Assembly (NCBI RefSeq): GCF_007991755.1
Contig: NZ_BJYY01000017.1
Span: forward strand, 18,298-82,297
Length of the DNA stretch: 64,000 bases
Reading direction: 5' to 3'
Source of the DNA: Cellulomonas aerilata
Lineage (GTDB): Bacteria > Actinomycetota > Actinomycetes > Actinomycetales > Cellulomonadaceae
Position numbers and translations under genes: made by a program. Positions 8,795 to 18,826 of this stretch are shown here, piece by piece. How positions within the stretch are numbered: the first letter of the stretch is position 1; every line of letters starts with the position of its first letter. The notes under the pieces were generated by a model. It did no database searches and was not told where the DNA came from. It worked only from the letters and a program-made list of their open reading frames with translations.

Positions 8795-9283
8795 TCAGCG
8801 CGAGGCGCTGCGGCCAGGACGGCGCCGCACGCTGCGCCGGTCCGCGAGCGCGGCGAACCCCGACCCGAGGATGGCGCCGAGCGCAGCGAGCCCTGCCGCG
8901 GTGAGCAGGATCGCACCGGTGCGGGCCTCGCCCGACGTCCCGCTGCCCAGCACCGCGAGCAGCCAGCCGGCGACCGCGCCCACGAGGACCCCCGTGGTGA
9001 TGAACGCGCCGATCCGGGGGGCGCGGCGCAGCTGCGCCGGCTCGGCGATCTCCGCCAGCGTGGCGTCGTCCGGCACCACGGACGCCGCCGCGGAGGACTC
9101 CGGGGACGCCGCGGCCGAGGGCTCCGGGGACGGCGCCGCAGAGGACTCCGGCGACGGCGCCGCAGAGGACTCCGGGGACGGCGCAGCGGAGGGCTCCGGG
9201 GACGGCGCGATGGAGGCCTCCGCCGCCGGGGTCCCGGCGGGTCGGGGGTCCGCCGGTCCGGCCGGTCGCTCGTCGGTGCTCAC
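8795..9283 (-). CDS. Small membrane protein with octapeptide repeats
   Basis: 162 residues. The N-terminal third is a disordered repeat (PSPESSAA/PSPEPSAA), encoded by five tandem 24-base units at 9084-9203. Two transmembrane helices follow (about residues 92-113 and 121-146), and the tail is very basic. I do not recognise the family. The gene lies between the sterol-carrier-like gene and purF on the same strand, so co-transcription is likely. The repeat suggests a flexible cytoplasmic arm whose length may differ between strains. Confidence 0.75.
   Translation of the reverse strand: MSTDERPAGPADPRPAGTPAAEASIAPSPEPSAAPSPESSAAPSPESSAAPSPEPSAAASPESSAAASVVPDDATLAEIAEPAQLRRAPRIGAFITTGVLVGAVAGWLLAVLGSGTSGEARTGAILLTAAGLAALGAILGSGFAALADRRSVRRRPGRSASR
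9084..9203 (-). repeat. Five tandem 24-base coding repeats
   Basis: Five units of 24 bases each (for example GAGGACTCCGGGGAC plus GGCGCCGCA) encode PSPE/SSAA octads in frame. Units differ at only a few positions, so slippage could change copy number without shifting the frame. Confidence 0.75.
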
Positions 9284-9325
9284 GGCAGTCGACCCTACCC
9301 GCGGGCGGCCACCGCCCGACCGCGG

Positions 9326-9706
9326 TCAGTCGCGCTGCCGTGCCGCCTGCAGCGGCAGGTATCCGGCGAGGTCGGCACGCTCACCGGACGCCGCCACCCG
9401 CCCCGCACCGACCGCGGCGGCCCACGACAGCTCCCCGGTCACCAGGGCGAGCCAGGTGGCGGGGTCGGTCTCCACGACGTTGGGCGGCGTGCCGCGGGTG
9501 TGCCGCGGGCCGGGGACCGCCTGGACGGCGCCGTCGGGCGGCACCCGGACCTCGACCGCGTGCCCGGGCGCGAGGTCGGCGAGCTCCTCGAGCGTGAACC
9601 GCACCGCGGTGCGGACCGTGGCCCGCGGCGCGGCGGCCGGGTCGGACCGCCAGACGGCCAGCGCGGCGCGTCCGTCGGCCGGGTCGGTGCGGCGACGTGG
9701 AGGCAT
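9326..9706 (-). CDS. Bacterial sterol-carrier-family protein
   Basis: 126 residues resembling the short sterol carrier family proteins that sit next to purF/purM in many Actinobacteria. Visible traits are the basic MPPRRRTDP start, the [20 protein letters not shown] strand-helix region and [18 protein letters not shown] near the C-terminus. It may bind lipid; no catalytic residues are evident. The gene begins 9 bases after the stop of the GGDEF-EAL gene, so it probably shares its transcript. Confidence 0.75.
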   Translation of the reverse strand: MPPRRRTDPADGRAALAVWRSDPAAAPRATVRTAVRFTLEELADLAPGHAVEVRVPPDGAVQAVPGPRHTRGTPPNVVETDPATWLALVTGELSWAAAVGAGRVAASGERADLAGYLPLQAARQRD

Positions 9707-9715
9707 GCGCCGAGG

Positions 9716-11890
9716 CTAGGTCGTCGTCGCCCCGTCGGCCGCTCCGCCGGCCGCCTCGCGCGCGGCCGGGAACGGGGTCTCGGGCGCGGGACGACCGTAG
9801 TAGTAGCCCTGCGCCTGGTCGCACCCCAGCCCGACGAGGTACTCGTGCTGGGCGCGGGTCTCCACGCCCTCGGCGATGACGTTCTTGCCCAGGGCGTGCG
9901 CCAGCGAGGTCACGCTCCCCAGGATGTCCGGACCGAACCCGCCGCTGTCCGACAGCAGGTCGGCGATGAAGCTGCGGTCGAGCTTGACGGTGTCGACGGG
10001 CAGCCGCTGGAGCCAGGTGAGCGACGAGTAGCCCGTTCCGAAGTCGTCCAGCGCGATCCGGACGCCCCGGTCCCGGACGCCGGCCAGGATGCGGCCGGCC
10101 ATCTCCAGGTCCTGCAGGAGCACGGTCTCGGTGAGCTCGAGCTCGACGCGCGCCGGGTCGATGCCGCTCGTCCTCAGCGCCCGGTCGAGGTGCTCCAGCA
10201 TGCTCGGGTGGGTCAGGTGCCGCCCGGACACGTTGATGTCCACCGCCGGCGCGGGCAGCTCCGTCCCGGGGGTCCCGGACCAGGTCCACGCCGCGGCGGC
10301 GCGCATCGCCGCCTCCAGCACCCACCGGCCGAGGTCCACGACGAGCGCGCCCTCCTCGGCGAGCGGCAGGAACGCTCCCGGCATGAGCAGGCCCTGGGTG
10401 GGGTGCTGCCAGCGCACCAGCGCCTCGGCCGCGACCGGCGTACCGCTGCGCAGGTCGACCTTCGGCTGGTAGTGCAGCACGAGCTGTCCGTCGTCGACGG
10501 CCGTGCTGAGCGCCGCCTGCCGGACGACCCGGTCCCGGCTGCGGCCGTGCGCGCGCCGGTCGAAGAGCTGGCTGCGGTCCCGCCCGGCCCGCTTCGCCTC
10601 GTACAGGGCGGTGTCCGCCTCGCTGAGCAGGGAGCTGGGGGTCGCGTCGCCGGTCGAGCAGCTCGCCCCGAGCGTGACGGTCACCGGCAGGTCGTGACCG
10701 CCGACCCGGTACATGCCGCGCAGCGCGCCCTGCAGCCGCCGGGTCAGCGCGCTCAGCTCGTGCGGCGAGCGCAGGTCCTCGGCGATCACGACGAACTCGT
10801 CGCCGCCGAGCCGGCCCACCGTGTCCGCCGGCCGGACGACCGCACGCAGCCGCTCGGCGACCTGCACGAGCAGCTGGTCACCGGCGGGGTGACCGAGCGC
10901 GTCGTTGACGCCCTTGAAGTAGTCCACGTCGCACAGGAGGAGCCCGACGCGCCCCGGCGTCCGCTCGGTCCGACCGAGCGCACGCTCGAGCTCAGCGTCG
11001 ATGAGGCGGCGGTTGGGCAGCCCGGTCAGCGGGTCCTGCAGGGCCTGCCGGCGGAGCTGGTCGGCGAGCTCGTGCTGCGCGGTCACGTCCCAGATGTTCA
11101 GGACGATGCCGCCCACGTCCGGCTCGTCCACGTGGTTCTCCCCGCGGACGTGGATCCACAGCCAGCGCCCGTCGGTGTGCTCCAGGCGCAGCTCGAGCTC
11201 CGCGCGGGCACCCAGTCCCCGGTCGGCGATCTCGGCGAAGGCGCGGTCCACGGCGGGACGGTCGTCCGGGTGGACGCGCGAGGAGATCCCGTCCTGCGAC
11301 GCGGTGCGCCCGAGCACCCGCTCGATGGAGGGGCTCTGGTAGAGCACGGTGCGCCCGTCCGGCGCGAAGACGACGATCACCTCCCCGGCGTTGGCGAGGA
11401 GCGCCTGCAGGCGGGCGTCGCTGCGAGCCGTGGCCAGGGCATGGGTCTGCTCCGCGGTCGCGTCCTGCCAGTGCACGACGACGAGCTCGCGCCACGCGCG
11501 CACGTCGACGGTCGTCCAGCCCGGCTCCGCCGGGCCGTCGTCCCGGTCCCCGTCGCCGACCGAGTCGGGGCGGCGGTCCCGCACCACGTCCCGGGTCGTG
11601 GCGTGCTGCGGCTCGCCGGACTCCACGACGGCCCGGAACATCGGCAGCAGGGTGTCGCGCACCTCGGGGACCAGCTCGAACATGCGCCGGCCCCCGAGCG
11701 GACCCAGGCCCAGGGCCCGTTCCGCGGCGGCGTTGGCGAACACGTACTCCACGTCCACCAGCGTCCCGGCGTCCAGCACGGGCCGGCAGACGACCCAGTA
11801 GTCGGCACCGGCGAGCTGGGCGTCCGCGACGGCCAGGCGTGCCTCGACGTCGGATGTCAGACCGCCATGGGCCACGCGCGCCTCCGCCAC
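9716..11890 (-). CDS. PAS-GGDEF-EAL c-di-GMP turnover protein
   Basis: 724 residues: an N-terminal PAS-like region (about 30-145), a second PAS with PAC (about 155-275), GGDEF (about 280-445) and EAL (about 455-705). The diguanylate cyclase motif GGDEF (362-366) is intact and an inhibitory RxxD site (353-356) lies five residues before it. The phosphodiesterase residues EAL (489-491), DDFGTGYSSL and AEGVE are also intact. The protein could both make and break c-di-GMP, with the PAS domains setting the balance. No transmembrane segment is seen. A c-di-GMP riboswitch about 20 kb away makes it a plausible local input. Confidence 0.93.
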   Translation of the reverse strand: MAEARVAHGGLTSDVEARLAVADAQLAGADYWVVCRPVLDAGTLVDVEYVFANAAAERALGLGPLGGRRMFELVPEVRDTLLPMFRAVVESGEPQHATTRDVVRDRRPDSVGDGDRDDGPAEPGWTTVDVRAWRELVVVHWQDATAEQTHALATARSDARLQALLANAGEVIVVFAPDGRTVLYQSPSIERVLGRTASQDGISSRVHPDDRPAVDRAFAEIADRGLGARAELELRLEHTDGRWLWIHVRGENHVDEPDVGGIVLNIWDVTAQHELADQLRRQALQDPLTGLPNRRLIDAELERALGRTERTPGRVGLLLCDVDYFKGVNDALGHPAGDQLLVQVAERLRAVVRPADTVGRLGGDEFVVIAEDLRSPHELSALTRRLQGALRGMYRVGGHDLPVTVTLGASCSTGDATPSSLLSEADTALYEAKRAGRDRSQLFDRRAHGRSRDRVVRQAALSTAVDDGQLVLHYQPKVDLRSGTPVAAEALVRWQHPTQGLLMPGAFLPLAEEGALVVDLGRWVLEAAMRAAAAWTWSGTPGTELPAPAVDINVSGRHLTHPSMLEHLDRALRTSGIDPARVELELTETVLLQDLEMAGRILAGVRDRGVRIALDDFGTGYSSLTWLQRLPVDTVKLDRSFIADLLSDSGGFGPDILGSVTSLAHALGKNVIAEGVETRAQHEYLVGLGCDQAQGYYYGRPAPETPFPAAREAAGGAADGATTT

Positions 11891-12025
11891 GTCGACGGCC
11901 TCCGCGGCACAGCGCGCGCGAGTGCTCGGACCGTGACCGCACCCTAGCGCCGAGGGGTGCTGCTCGCGGCCCGGTCGGCTCGCCCGTCGGGGCGACCCTG
12001 CGGCGAGTGCGGCGCCGGCTGCCCG

Positions 12026-13123
12026 CTACCGTCCGCGCGTCGAGGCGTGGTACTCGACGGTCCGCTGCTTCCAGCGCGCCTTCTCCAGCGCCGCCAGCCG
12101 CGCGTTCGAGCGGCGCTCCTGCCAGGCGGCCTCCCGCGCGAGCCGCAGCCAGCTCCGGTAGCGCCGCTCGGGCAGCTCCCCGGTCTCCAGCGCGGCGCGC
12201 ACCGCGCAGCCCGGCTCGGTGCGGTGCGCGCAGTCGGCGAACCGGCAGCGCGCGGCCAGCGCGGCGACGTCCGCGAAGGTCGCCTCCAGCGCGGCGTCGT
12301 CGGCCACGACCCCGACCGCGCGCAGCCCCGGGGTGTCGATGAGCAGCGCCCCGCCGGGCAGCCGGACGAGCTCCCGCCGGGTCGTGGTGTGGCGGCCGCG
12401 GCCGTCGGCGCGGCGCTCGCCGGTCGCGACGACGTCCGCACCCGCGAGCGCGTTGACCAGGGTCGACTTGCCGGCACCCGACGGCCCCAGGACGACCAGC
12501 GTGGTCCCGGGCGTGAGCAGCGCACGCAGCGGGTCCAGCCCCGTCCCCGTCGTCGCGCTCACCGGGTGGACGTCGCTGCCGGGGGCGGCGAGCGCGACCT
12601 CCGCGGCCATGCCGTCCGGGTCAGGCACCAGGTCCGCCTTGGTCAGCACGACCACCGGGCGCGCGCCGGACGTCCAGGCGATCGTGAGCAGCCGCTCCAC
12701 CCGGCCCAGGTCCGGGTCCGGGTCCAGGTGCTCGGCGACCAGGACCAGGTCGACGTTCGCGGCGAGCACCTGCGTCCGCGACGACCCCCCTGCGGAGTCG
12801 CGGACGACGGCCGTGCGGCGGGGCTCGAGGCCCGTGACGTGCGGCGCCCCGTCGAGGCGCTCCCCCACCACGACGACGTCGCCGACGGTCGGTGGGACGC
12901 GTCCGCCGTCCGGCGCCGGGACGAGCCCGTCGCGGTCGAGGTCGACGCGCAGCAGCTCGTCACCGGCGTGCGCGCCGGGCGCCCCGGACGTCACGCCGGG
13001 CACCCCGTCGGGCCCCGCGTCGGGCACCCCGTCGGGCGCCATGCCGGACCACCGGGCGTCGAGCGGCAGGACGTGGACGGCGTGCCGGTCGACGCGCGCG
13101 ACACGCATGGTGGTGCTGGGCAT
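12026..13123 (-). CDS. rsgA: Ribosome small-subunit-dependent GTPase A
   Basis: 365 residues. A circularly permuted GTPase that checks late 30S assembly. An OB-fold region comes first, then G4 (VLTKADL), the P-loop G1 (LGPSGAGKSTLVNALAG), and G3 (IDTPGLR). The C-terminal zinc knuckle has CRFADCAHRTEPGC. The N-terminal OB part carries an unusual Gly/Pro/Asp insertion (about residues 28-50). ATG 13123 (MPSTTMRV) was chosen; ATG 13108 is an alternative. Confidence 0.93.
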   Translation of the reverse strand: MPSTTMRVARVDRHAVHVLPLDARWSGMAPDGVPDAGPDGVPGVTSGAPGAHAGDELLRVDLDRDGLVPAPDGGRVPPTVGDVVVVGERLDGAPHVTGLEPRRTAVVRDSAGGSSRTQVLAANVDLVLVAEHLDPDPDLGRVERLLTIAWTSGARPVVVLTKADLVPDPDGMAAEVALAAPGSDVHPVSATTGTGLDPLRALLTPGTTLVVLGPSGAGKSTLVNALAGADVVATGERRADGRGRHTTTRRELVRLPGGALLIDTPGLRAVGVVADDAALEATFADVAALAARCRFADCAHRTEPGCAVRAALETGELPERRYRSWLRLAREAAWQERRSNARLAALEKARWKQRTVEYHASTRGR

Positions 13124-13193
13124 GCCCCAGGACGCTAGGAGCGCGCGGGCGCCGCGGCCAGGGATTTTCCGCGACCGGCCGGACCTGCGCCGA

Positions 13194-15548
13194 TCAGCCG
13201 AACTGTCGCGGCAGCGTCGTCTCGTACGCCTCACGGGCCTCGTCGAGCGGCACCGTGAACAGCCCGTCGACCCGCACCGCGGCCGGCTCGCCGGGCGCCG
13301 CGACGTCGGCCGTGACGCCGAGCCGGAGCGCCGGCACGCCACGCGCGGCGCACAGGTCGGCGAAGCGGGTCTCCTCCGAGCGAGGCACGGCGACGACCGC
13401 GCGGGCGGTCGACTCGGCGAACAGCGCCTCGAACGGCGTGACGCCGTCGCGCTCGCACACCCCGTCCAGGGACACCTGCACGCCCATCCCGTACCGCAGC
13501 GAGGACTCCACGAGCGCCTGCGCCAGGCCGCCCTCGGAAAGGTCGTGCGCGGCGTCGACCAGGCTGTCCCGTGCGGCCACCGCCATGACCTCGGCGAGGG
13601 TGCGCTCGGCGTCCAGGTCGACCGCCGGCGGCAGGCCACCGAGGTGCGCGTGCTCGACGTCGGCCCAGGCGGACCCGTCCAGCTCGCCGCGCGTGGTGCC
13701 GAGCAGGAAGACCCCCTGCCCGGGCGTCGTCCAGCCGGAGCCCACGGCGCGGGAGACGTCGTCCAGCACGCCCAGCACGCCCACCACGGGGGTGGGGTGG
13801 ATGGAGGAGTCGATCTGGCCCGGCTCGCCGGTGCCGTTGTAGAGCGAGACGTTGCCGCCGGTCACCGGGACGCCGAGGGTCTGGCAGGCGTCGGCCAGGC
13901 CGCGGATGGCCTCCACGAGCTGCCACATCGAGTCGGGGTCCTCCGGCGAGCCGAAGTTCAGGCAGTCCGTGACGGCCAGCGGCCGCGCGCCGGTCATCGC
14001 GACGTTGCGGTACGCCTCGGCCAGCGCGAGCTGCGCCCCGGTGTACGGGTCGAGCTTGGTGTACCGGCCGTTGGCGTCCGTGGACAGCGCCACGCCCAGG
14101 CCGGACGCCTCGTCGACGCGGACGATCCCGCCGTCGTCGGGCATGGCCATCTTGGTGTTGCCCTGCACGAAGCGGTCGTACTGGTCGGTGACCCACGCCT
14201 TGGAGGCGAGGTTCGGCGAGGCGAGCAGGCGCAGGAGGGTCGCCCGCAGCTCCTCGGCCGTGCCGGGACGGCGGTAGCGGGTCACGCCCTCGTCGGTGCT
14301 GACGCTGTCGGCCTGCAGCCCGTCCTGCCAGGCCGGGCGCGCGTACGGGCGGTCGTAGACCGGACCCTCGTGGGCGACCGTGCGCGGGTCGACGTCGACG
14401 ATGCGCTGGCCGTGATGGTCGATGACGAGGCGGCCGGTGCCGGTGACCTCGCCGATGACGGACGTCTCCACGTCCCAGCGGGAGGTGATCGCGAGGAACT
14501 CCTCGAGCTTGTCGGGTCGGACGACGGCCATCATGCGCTCCTGCGACTCGGACATGAGGATCTCGCCGGGCGTCAGGGTGGGGTCGCGCAGCAGCACCTT
14601 GTCGAGCTCGACGTACATGCCCCCGTCGCCGTTGGAGGCCAGCTCCGACGTCGCGCACGAGATCCCGGCCGCGCCCAGGTCCTGGATGCCCTCGACGACC
14701 CGCGCCGCGTACAGCTCCAGGCAGCACTCGATGAGCACCTTCTCCATGAACGGGTCGCCGACCTGCACGCTCGGGCGCTTGCTCGGCTTCGTCTCGTCGA
14801 ACGTCTCCGAGGCGAGGATGGACGCACCGCCGATGCCGTCGCCGCCGGTGCGGGCCCCGAACAGGACGACCTTGTTGCCGACGCCGGACGCGTTGGCCAG
14901 GTGGATGTCCTCGTGCCGCAGGACGCCCAGGCACAGCGCGTTGACCAGCGGGTTCCCCTGGTAGGACGGGTCGAAGACGACCTCGCCACCGATGTTCGGC
15001 AGCCCCAGGGAGTTGCCGTAGCCGCCGACGCCGGCGACGACGCCGTGCACCACCCGGGCGGTGTCGGGGTGGTCGATCGCACCGAACCGCAGCTGGTCCA
15101 TGACGGCGACCGGACGCGCACCCATCGAGATGATGTCCCGGACGATGCCCCCGACGCCGGTCGCGGCGCCCTGGTAGGGCTCGACGAAGCTGGGGTGGTT
15201 GTGCGACTCGACCTTGAACGTGACCGCCCAGCCGTCGCCGATGTCCACGACGCCGGCGTTCTCGCCGATCCCGACGAGCAGGTGCTCCTTCATCGCCTCG
15301 GTCGTCTTGTCGCCGAACTGGCGCAGGTGGTTCTTCGACGACTTGTACGAGCAGTGCTCGGACCACATCACCGAGTACATGGCGAGCTCGCTCGCGGTGG
15401 GCCGACGGCCCAGGATGTCGACGATCCGCCCGTACTCGTCCGGCTTGAGGCCGAGCTCGGCGAACGGCAGGGACACCTCGGGGGTGGCTGCGGCTCTGCC
15501 GACGGTGTCGACGGTGTCGAGGTGCGCGAGGTCAGGCGCCGAGGTCAT
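13194..15548 (-). CDS. purL: Phosphoribosylformylglycinamidine synthase subunit PurL
   Basis: 784 residues, the small (Bacillus-type) PurL, which works as a complex with PurS and PurQ to convert FGAR to FGAM with ATP and glutamine-derived ammonia. Signatures include [16 protein letters not shown] near the N-terminus, [19 protein letters not shown] and the [20 protein letters not shown] region. Its partners purS and purQ lie about 45 kb away in this window, separated by the polysaccharide region. Transcription runs toward rsgA. Confidence 0.96.
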   Translation of the reverse strand: MTSAPDLAHLDTVDTVGRAAATPEVSLPFAELGLKPDEYGRIVDILGRRPTASELAMYSVMWSEHCSYKSSKNHLRQFGDKTTEAMKEHLLVGIGENAGVVDIGDGWAVTFKVESHNHPSFVEPYQGAATGVGGIVRDIISMGARPVAVMDQLRFGAIDHPDTARVVHGVVAGVGGYGNSLGLPNIGGEVVFDPSYQGNPLVNALCLGVLRHEDIHLANASGVGNKVVLFGARTGGDGIGGASILASETFDETKPSKRPSVQVGDPFMEKVLIECCLELYAARVVEGIQDLGAAGISCATSELASNGDGGMYVELDKVLLRDPTLTPGEILMSESQERMMAVVRPDKLEEFLAITSRWDVETSVIGEVTGTGRLVIDHHGQRIVDVDPRTVAHEGPVYDRPYARPAWQDGLQADSVSTDEGVTRYRRPGTAEELRATLLRLLASPNLASKAWVTDQYDRFVQGNTKMAMPDDGGIVRVDEASGLGVALSTDANGRYTKLDPYTGAQLALAEAYRNVAMTGARPLAVTDCLNFGSPEDPDSMWQLVEAIRGLADACQTLGVPVTGGNVSLYNGTGEPGQIDSSIHPTPVVGVLGVLDDVSRAVGSGWTTPGQGVFLLGTTRGELDGSAWADVEHAHLGGLPPAVDLDAERTLAEVMAVAARDSLVDAAHDLSEGGLAQALVESSLRYGMGVQVSLDGVCERDGVTPFEALFAESTARAVVAVPRSEETRFADLCAARGVPALRLGVTADVAAPGEPAAVRVDGLFTVPLDEAREAYETTLPRQFG

Positions 15549-15645
15549 GGGGTTCCCTACCGGTGGCTCACGGGGACGGTGCCAGGCTACCCGCGCGCAG
15601 CGGCGATCCCGCCGGGCGTCCGTCGCCCGCGACCGTCCGGCGACG

Positions 15646-17520
15646 TCAGCCTGCGGTCGTGTAGCCGACGACGTCGATCATCACGCGGACGGCCTCGTCC
15701 GCCGCGAGGTCGGCGACGTAGCCCAGCCGACCGTCGTCGGAGAGCGGCACCAGCACGGTGCTCACGGTGTCCCCGACCGGGACGCTGACCGAACCCGGAG
15801 CCGTGGCGTCGGCGCCGAACAGCCGGACGGCGCCCGCTGCCGACGCCCCCGTGACGGACACCTCGACCAGCACCGCGGTCGCCCCGGCGGGGACGCCGTC
15901 ACGACCTGCGACGAGCGTCGTCACCGGGGACCCGGCGCTGACGCCGCTGCGGTCCTCGAGACGCGACGCCGTGAGCTCCCCCAGCTCCGGGACCCAGAGG
16001 GCGAACCCGAGCGCGTCGACCGGCACGTAGGCGCTGCCGCCCCCGAGCGCGTAGCAGACGGCGAGCCCGACGTACGGGTCCGGCTCCTCGGCGAGGGGCG
16101 GTGTCGGCACGGGCGCGGGGGCCGGCGCCGGGGTCGGCGAGGGCGCCGGGACGGGCGTCGGTGCCGGGGTCGGGGCGGGGGTGGGTGTCGGGACCGGCGT
16201 CGGTGTCGGGGTCGGGACGGGGGTGGGTGTCGGGACCGGCGTGGGCGTCGGTGTCGGGACCGGGGTGGGCGTGGGCGTCGGTGTGGGAACCGGCGTGGGC
16301 GTCGGTGTCGGGACCGGCGTGGGCGTGGGAACCGGCGTCGGGACCGGGGTGGGCGTGGGCGTCGGCACCGGCGTGGGCGTCGGAGTCGGCGCGGGGACCG
16401 GCGTGGGCGTCGGGACAGGGACCGGCGTCGGGACCGGCGTCGGCGCTGGCGACGTCTCCGGGCCGACCGGCTCGGTCGGGAGGTCCGTGACGTATCCCGG
16501 CGACCGGTAGGAGGTCCCCGCCGTGCCGACCGGGACGTACTCGCCGGTGGGCGGCGTGCCGACCTTCACGAACGGCCACACCTCCGAGCCGGGGAGCTTG
16601 CCCTTGGGCCAGAGGAACCCGTCCCGCCACGACGGGTTCTTGGGGGCGGCCCACACGTCCTGGACCTTCATCGGCCACGTCGAGCTGTCCCGCCAGATCA
16701 TGTAGGCGCTGTCCGGCGTCCCGTGGAGGTCCACCCGGCGGAAGTCGAACACCTCCGGCTTGGCGCCGTTGAAGTGCTGGTTGGGGAGCAGCATGAAGCC
16801 CTGGTACGTCGTGTGACCCGTCAGTCCGTCCACCAGCAGCTGGCGGGGACCGGCCCACGTCTGGATCACGTCGGCGTGCCAGCCGGACTGCGTCCCCTGC
16901 ACGGTGTCCACCCGCATGTTCGCGAGCTGGACCACGGCGCCGAACCGCTGGTCGAGCTGGATGCCCTCCTGCAGACCCGGACCGGTGATCCGCATGCCCT
17001 CGACGTGCACGGTGCCGGTCTGGCCCTGCAGGTACAGGCCGCGACCCGCGTCGTACGGCGCGGTGAAGCCCTCGATCGGGATCTGGATCTCACCACCGAT
17101 GAGCACGACGTTGCGCCCGCCGGTCAGGATGAGCCCACGGATGCCCTTCAGCGGCTCGGCCGGCATCTTGACGATGTAGTCCTTGGCCGGGTCCATCTTC
17201 AGCGCCCGCTTGGACTGGGTGACCGTGATCGTCTCCGGGTTGGTCAGCGCGGGTGGCGCCCAGGACAACGGCGTCGTCGCCGGGTCGGAGGTCGACGTGA
17301 CGACGGCAGCGGTGTCGGCGGCGGCAGCGGCAGCGGGCTCCGGCGCGGTGACCGCTCCGGCGGCGGGCATCGTCACGCGTGCGAACGCGGTCAGGGAGAC
17401 CAGGAGGATGGCGGCACCGGTCGCGACCATCCTGCGCGACGACGTCGTGACGGACCGCGACCACGACGCCGCGGCTGGCGGGCGACCGCGGCCGACGCGG
17501 GTGTTCGTGCTGCAGGTCAT
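15646..17520 (-). CDS. Paralog P1: secreted beta-helix-like protein with Pro-Thr linker and C-terminal domain
   Basis: 624 residues. A Sec-type signal region (about 22-57, [20 protein letters not shown]) is followed by the shared core (about 85-343). The core contains [27 protein letters not shown] (215-225), TTYQG, WRD and SPGY. Then comes a Pro/Thr/Val-rich linker (about 356-500) and a C-terminal domain of about 120 residues. That domain resembles the beta-rich domain common in secreted actinobacterial proteins (LEDRSGV ... [17 protein letters not shown] ... DVVGY). ATG 17520 has GGAGGAG upstream. The core suggests polysaccharide binding or modification; no catalytic class can be assigned. 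Confidence 0.85.
   Translation of the reverse strand: MTCSTNTRVGRGRPPAAASWSRSVTTSSRRMVATGAAILLVSLTAFARVTMPAAGAVTAPEPAAAAAADTAAVVTSTSDPATTPLSWAPPALTNPETITVTQSKRALKMDPAKDYIVKMPAEPLKGIRGLILTGGRNVVLIGGEIQIPIEGFTAPYDAGRGLYLQGQTGTVHVEGMRITGPGLQEGIQLDQRFGAVVQLANMRVDTVQGTQSGWHADVIQTWAGPRQLLVDGLTGHTTYQGFMLLPNQHFNGAKPEVFDFRRVDLHGTPDSAYMIWRDSSTWPMKVQDVWAAPKNPSWRDGFLWPKGKLPGSEVWPFVKVGTPPTGEYVPVGTAGTSYRSPGYVTDLPTEPVGPETSPAPTPVPTPVPVPTPTPVPAPTPTPTPVPTPTPTPVPTPVPTPTPVPTPTPTPVPTPTPTPTPVPTPTPTPVPTPTPVPTPTPTPVPTPTPAPTPAPTPVPAPSPTPAPAPAPVPTPPLAEEPDPYVGLAVCYALGGGSAYVPVDALGFALWVPELGELTASRLEDRSGVSAGSPVTTLVAGRDGVPAGATAVLVEVSVTGASAAGAVRLFGADATAPGSVSVPVGDTVSTVLVPLSDDGRLGYVADLAADEAVRVMIDVVGYTTAG
16120..16455 (-). repeat. 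Minisatellite-like coding repeat (Pro-Thr-Val linker)
   Basis: Degenerate 6- and 12-base units (GGCGTG, GGCGTCGGTGTC, GGGACC) fill this stretch and encode PTPTPVPTP arrays in P1. A rigid extended spacer between core and C-terminal domain is the likely role. Copy number probably varies between strains. Confidence 0.85.
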
Positions 17521-17839
17521 CGTGGATCTCCTCCGGGGGCGGCGACCGGCGTGACGCCCGGTCCCACGGCTGATCGACGCTCCGGCGTGCCGGTGTAGGC
17601 CCGGGCGCTGCAGGTCAGCGCGCATCACCTGAACGGGTCAGCCCACCGGTCGGCACCGCGGGGCACGCCCGTCGTGCCTGCGAGCGCGGGGTGTGGATCG
17701 GGTGAATGTCCGGGTGGGTGACCTCGCTCGACGGGGTCGACGGGCACCGCCGTCCGGCAGGATGAGCAGGTCGTCCGCGCACGCCCGCACGTGGGCCCGC
17801 CGGCGACGTCGTCCGACGCACGCACCCCCGAGGACCACC
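17521..17839. other. Intergenic region between P1 and the DUF2599 lipoprotein
   Basis: 319 bases between divergent genes. It holds the P1 ribosome site (complement of 17529-17535), a CGGGTGAA site at 17699-17706 and a GGGTGAC just downstream. No further gene is apparent. Confidence 0.5.
17699..17706 (+). promoter_or_regulatory. CGGGTGAA site, P1/DUF2599 intergenic
   Basis: One copy of the motif that recurs upstream of the polysaccharide units (complement TTCACCCG), in the divergent intergenic region. GGGTGGGTGAC follows about 12 bases later as a weaker second copy. Confidence 0.4.
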
Positions 17840-18718
17840 GTGACCCGCACCCGTGCCGACGCGCCGCACCGCATCCGGACGCCGGGCCCCACGACGCGCG
17901 CCCGTGTCGGGCGGGCGGCACGGGCGACCTCCGGCCTGCCCGTGACCCTCGCCCTCGCCGTCGCCCTCACCGGCTGCGGCGCGCTCGAGGGCGTGGTGTC
18001 GCCGCCCGCGCCCCCCGCACCGCCGGCCGCCTCGCCGGCCGCTCCCGAGCCGGCGCCGGCAGCGCCCACGGTCCCCACCGCCGACGCGGTCCGCTCGTCC
18101 GGCACCCCGGTCGACGTCGAGGGCGCGACGGTGCTGCACGTGCTGGCGGCCGGGTCCGCACCGGCGGTCCGCGTCGAGGCGGACGGGTCCGAGGCCGTGC
18201 TGATTCTCGACGCGGGGGACGCCGCAGGCGTCGTCGACGTCGTGCTCGCCGGCCCGGCGGGCGCCACGCTCGAGCCGCAGGACGACGGGTCGGTCGTGGT
18301 GCTGGCAGCGGACGGCGCGTTCCTCGGGGGCGCCGGCCGCCCGCTGCTCGGTCCCGGGGCCGCACCGGCGCGGGTCACGGCCGAGGAGGGCGGCGCGGTG
18401 CACCTGCAGGGGACCGGGACGATCACGGTCCGCGTCGCCGCGCACGCCGTGCTGGACACCGACTGGGGGGAGCGGGAGGGCGGCCGCTCGCTGGCCGTCG
18501 AGCCGTCGCCGTGGGCGCGGACCGCCGGGATGGCCGGTGAGGTCGGCGTGTGGGCCGAGCTCGTCCGGGCGGTCCCCGAGGCGGACTCCCCCACCATGCG
18601 GGACCAGCTGAGCTGTCACGTGATCGGCGCCCCGGACAAGGACACGTGGAACCTGGAGCCGTGGCGGCCGGACGTCGGCCTGATCATGACCCTCGCGGCG
18701 TCGTGCAACGCGACCTGA
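17840..18718 (+). CDS. DUF2599-domain lipoprotein
   Basis: 292 residues. The signal sequence ends in a lipobox (VALTGC at about residues 40-45), giving a lipid-anchored extracytoplasmic protein. A Pro/Ala-rich spacer follows, then a beta-rich region. The C-terminal DUF2599-like segment has the DQLSCHVIGAPDK and TWNLEPWRPDVG stretches and ends in a second cysteine. The function is unknown. GTG 17840 is preferred because a GAGG ribosome site precedes it and the upstream extension is arginine-rich junk. It lies at the border of the polysaccharide region, divergent from P1. Confidence 0.8.
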   Translation: MTRTRADAPHRIRTPGPTTRARVGRAARATSGLPVTLALAVALTGCGALEGVVSPPAPPAPPAASPAAPEPAPAAPTVPTADAVRSSGTPVDVEGATVLHVLAAGSAPAVRVEADGSEAVLILDAGDAAGVVDVVLAGPAGATLEPQDDGSVVVLAADGAFLGGAGRPLLGPGAAPARVTAEEGGAVHLQGTGTITVRVAAHAVLDTDWGEREGGRSLAVEPSPWARTAGMAGEVGVWAELVRAVPEADSPTMRDQLSCHVIGAPDKDTWNLEPWRPDVGLIMTLAASCNAT

Positions 18719-18826
18719 CGCCGGTGCGACCGTGGGCCCCGGGGTGGTGACCTACGCTCGCCCCGCGGCGCGTCTCGCCGACGGAGATCGGCCGACCGGT
18801 CCGAGCACAGCAGAGCGGAGGTCGGC

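Noticed and set aside
8591..11947. Long plus-strand open frame over the GGDEF-EAL and neighbouring genes
   Set aside because: Antisense shadow of clear domains; composition is not protein-like.
12219..15788. Long plus-strand open frame over rsgA and purL
   Set aside because: Antisense shadow of two well-identified genes, with no motif.
16120..16455. CRISPR-like or tandem repeat array
   Set aside because: The repeat is in frame within a coding sequence with no unique spacers.
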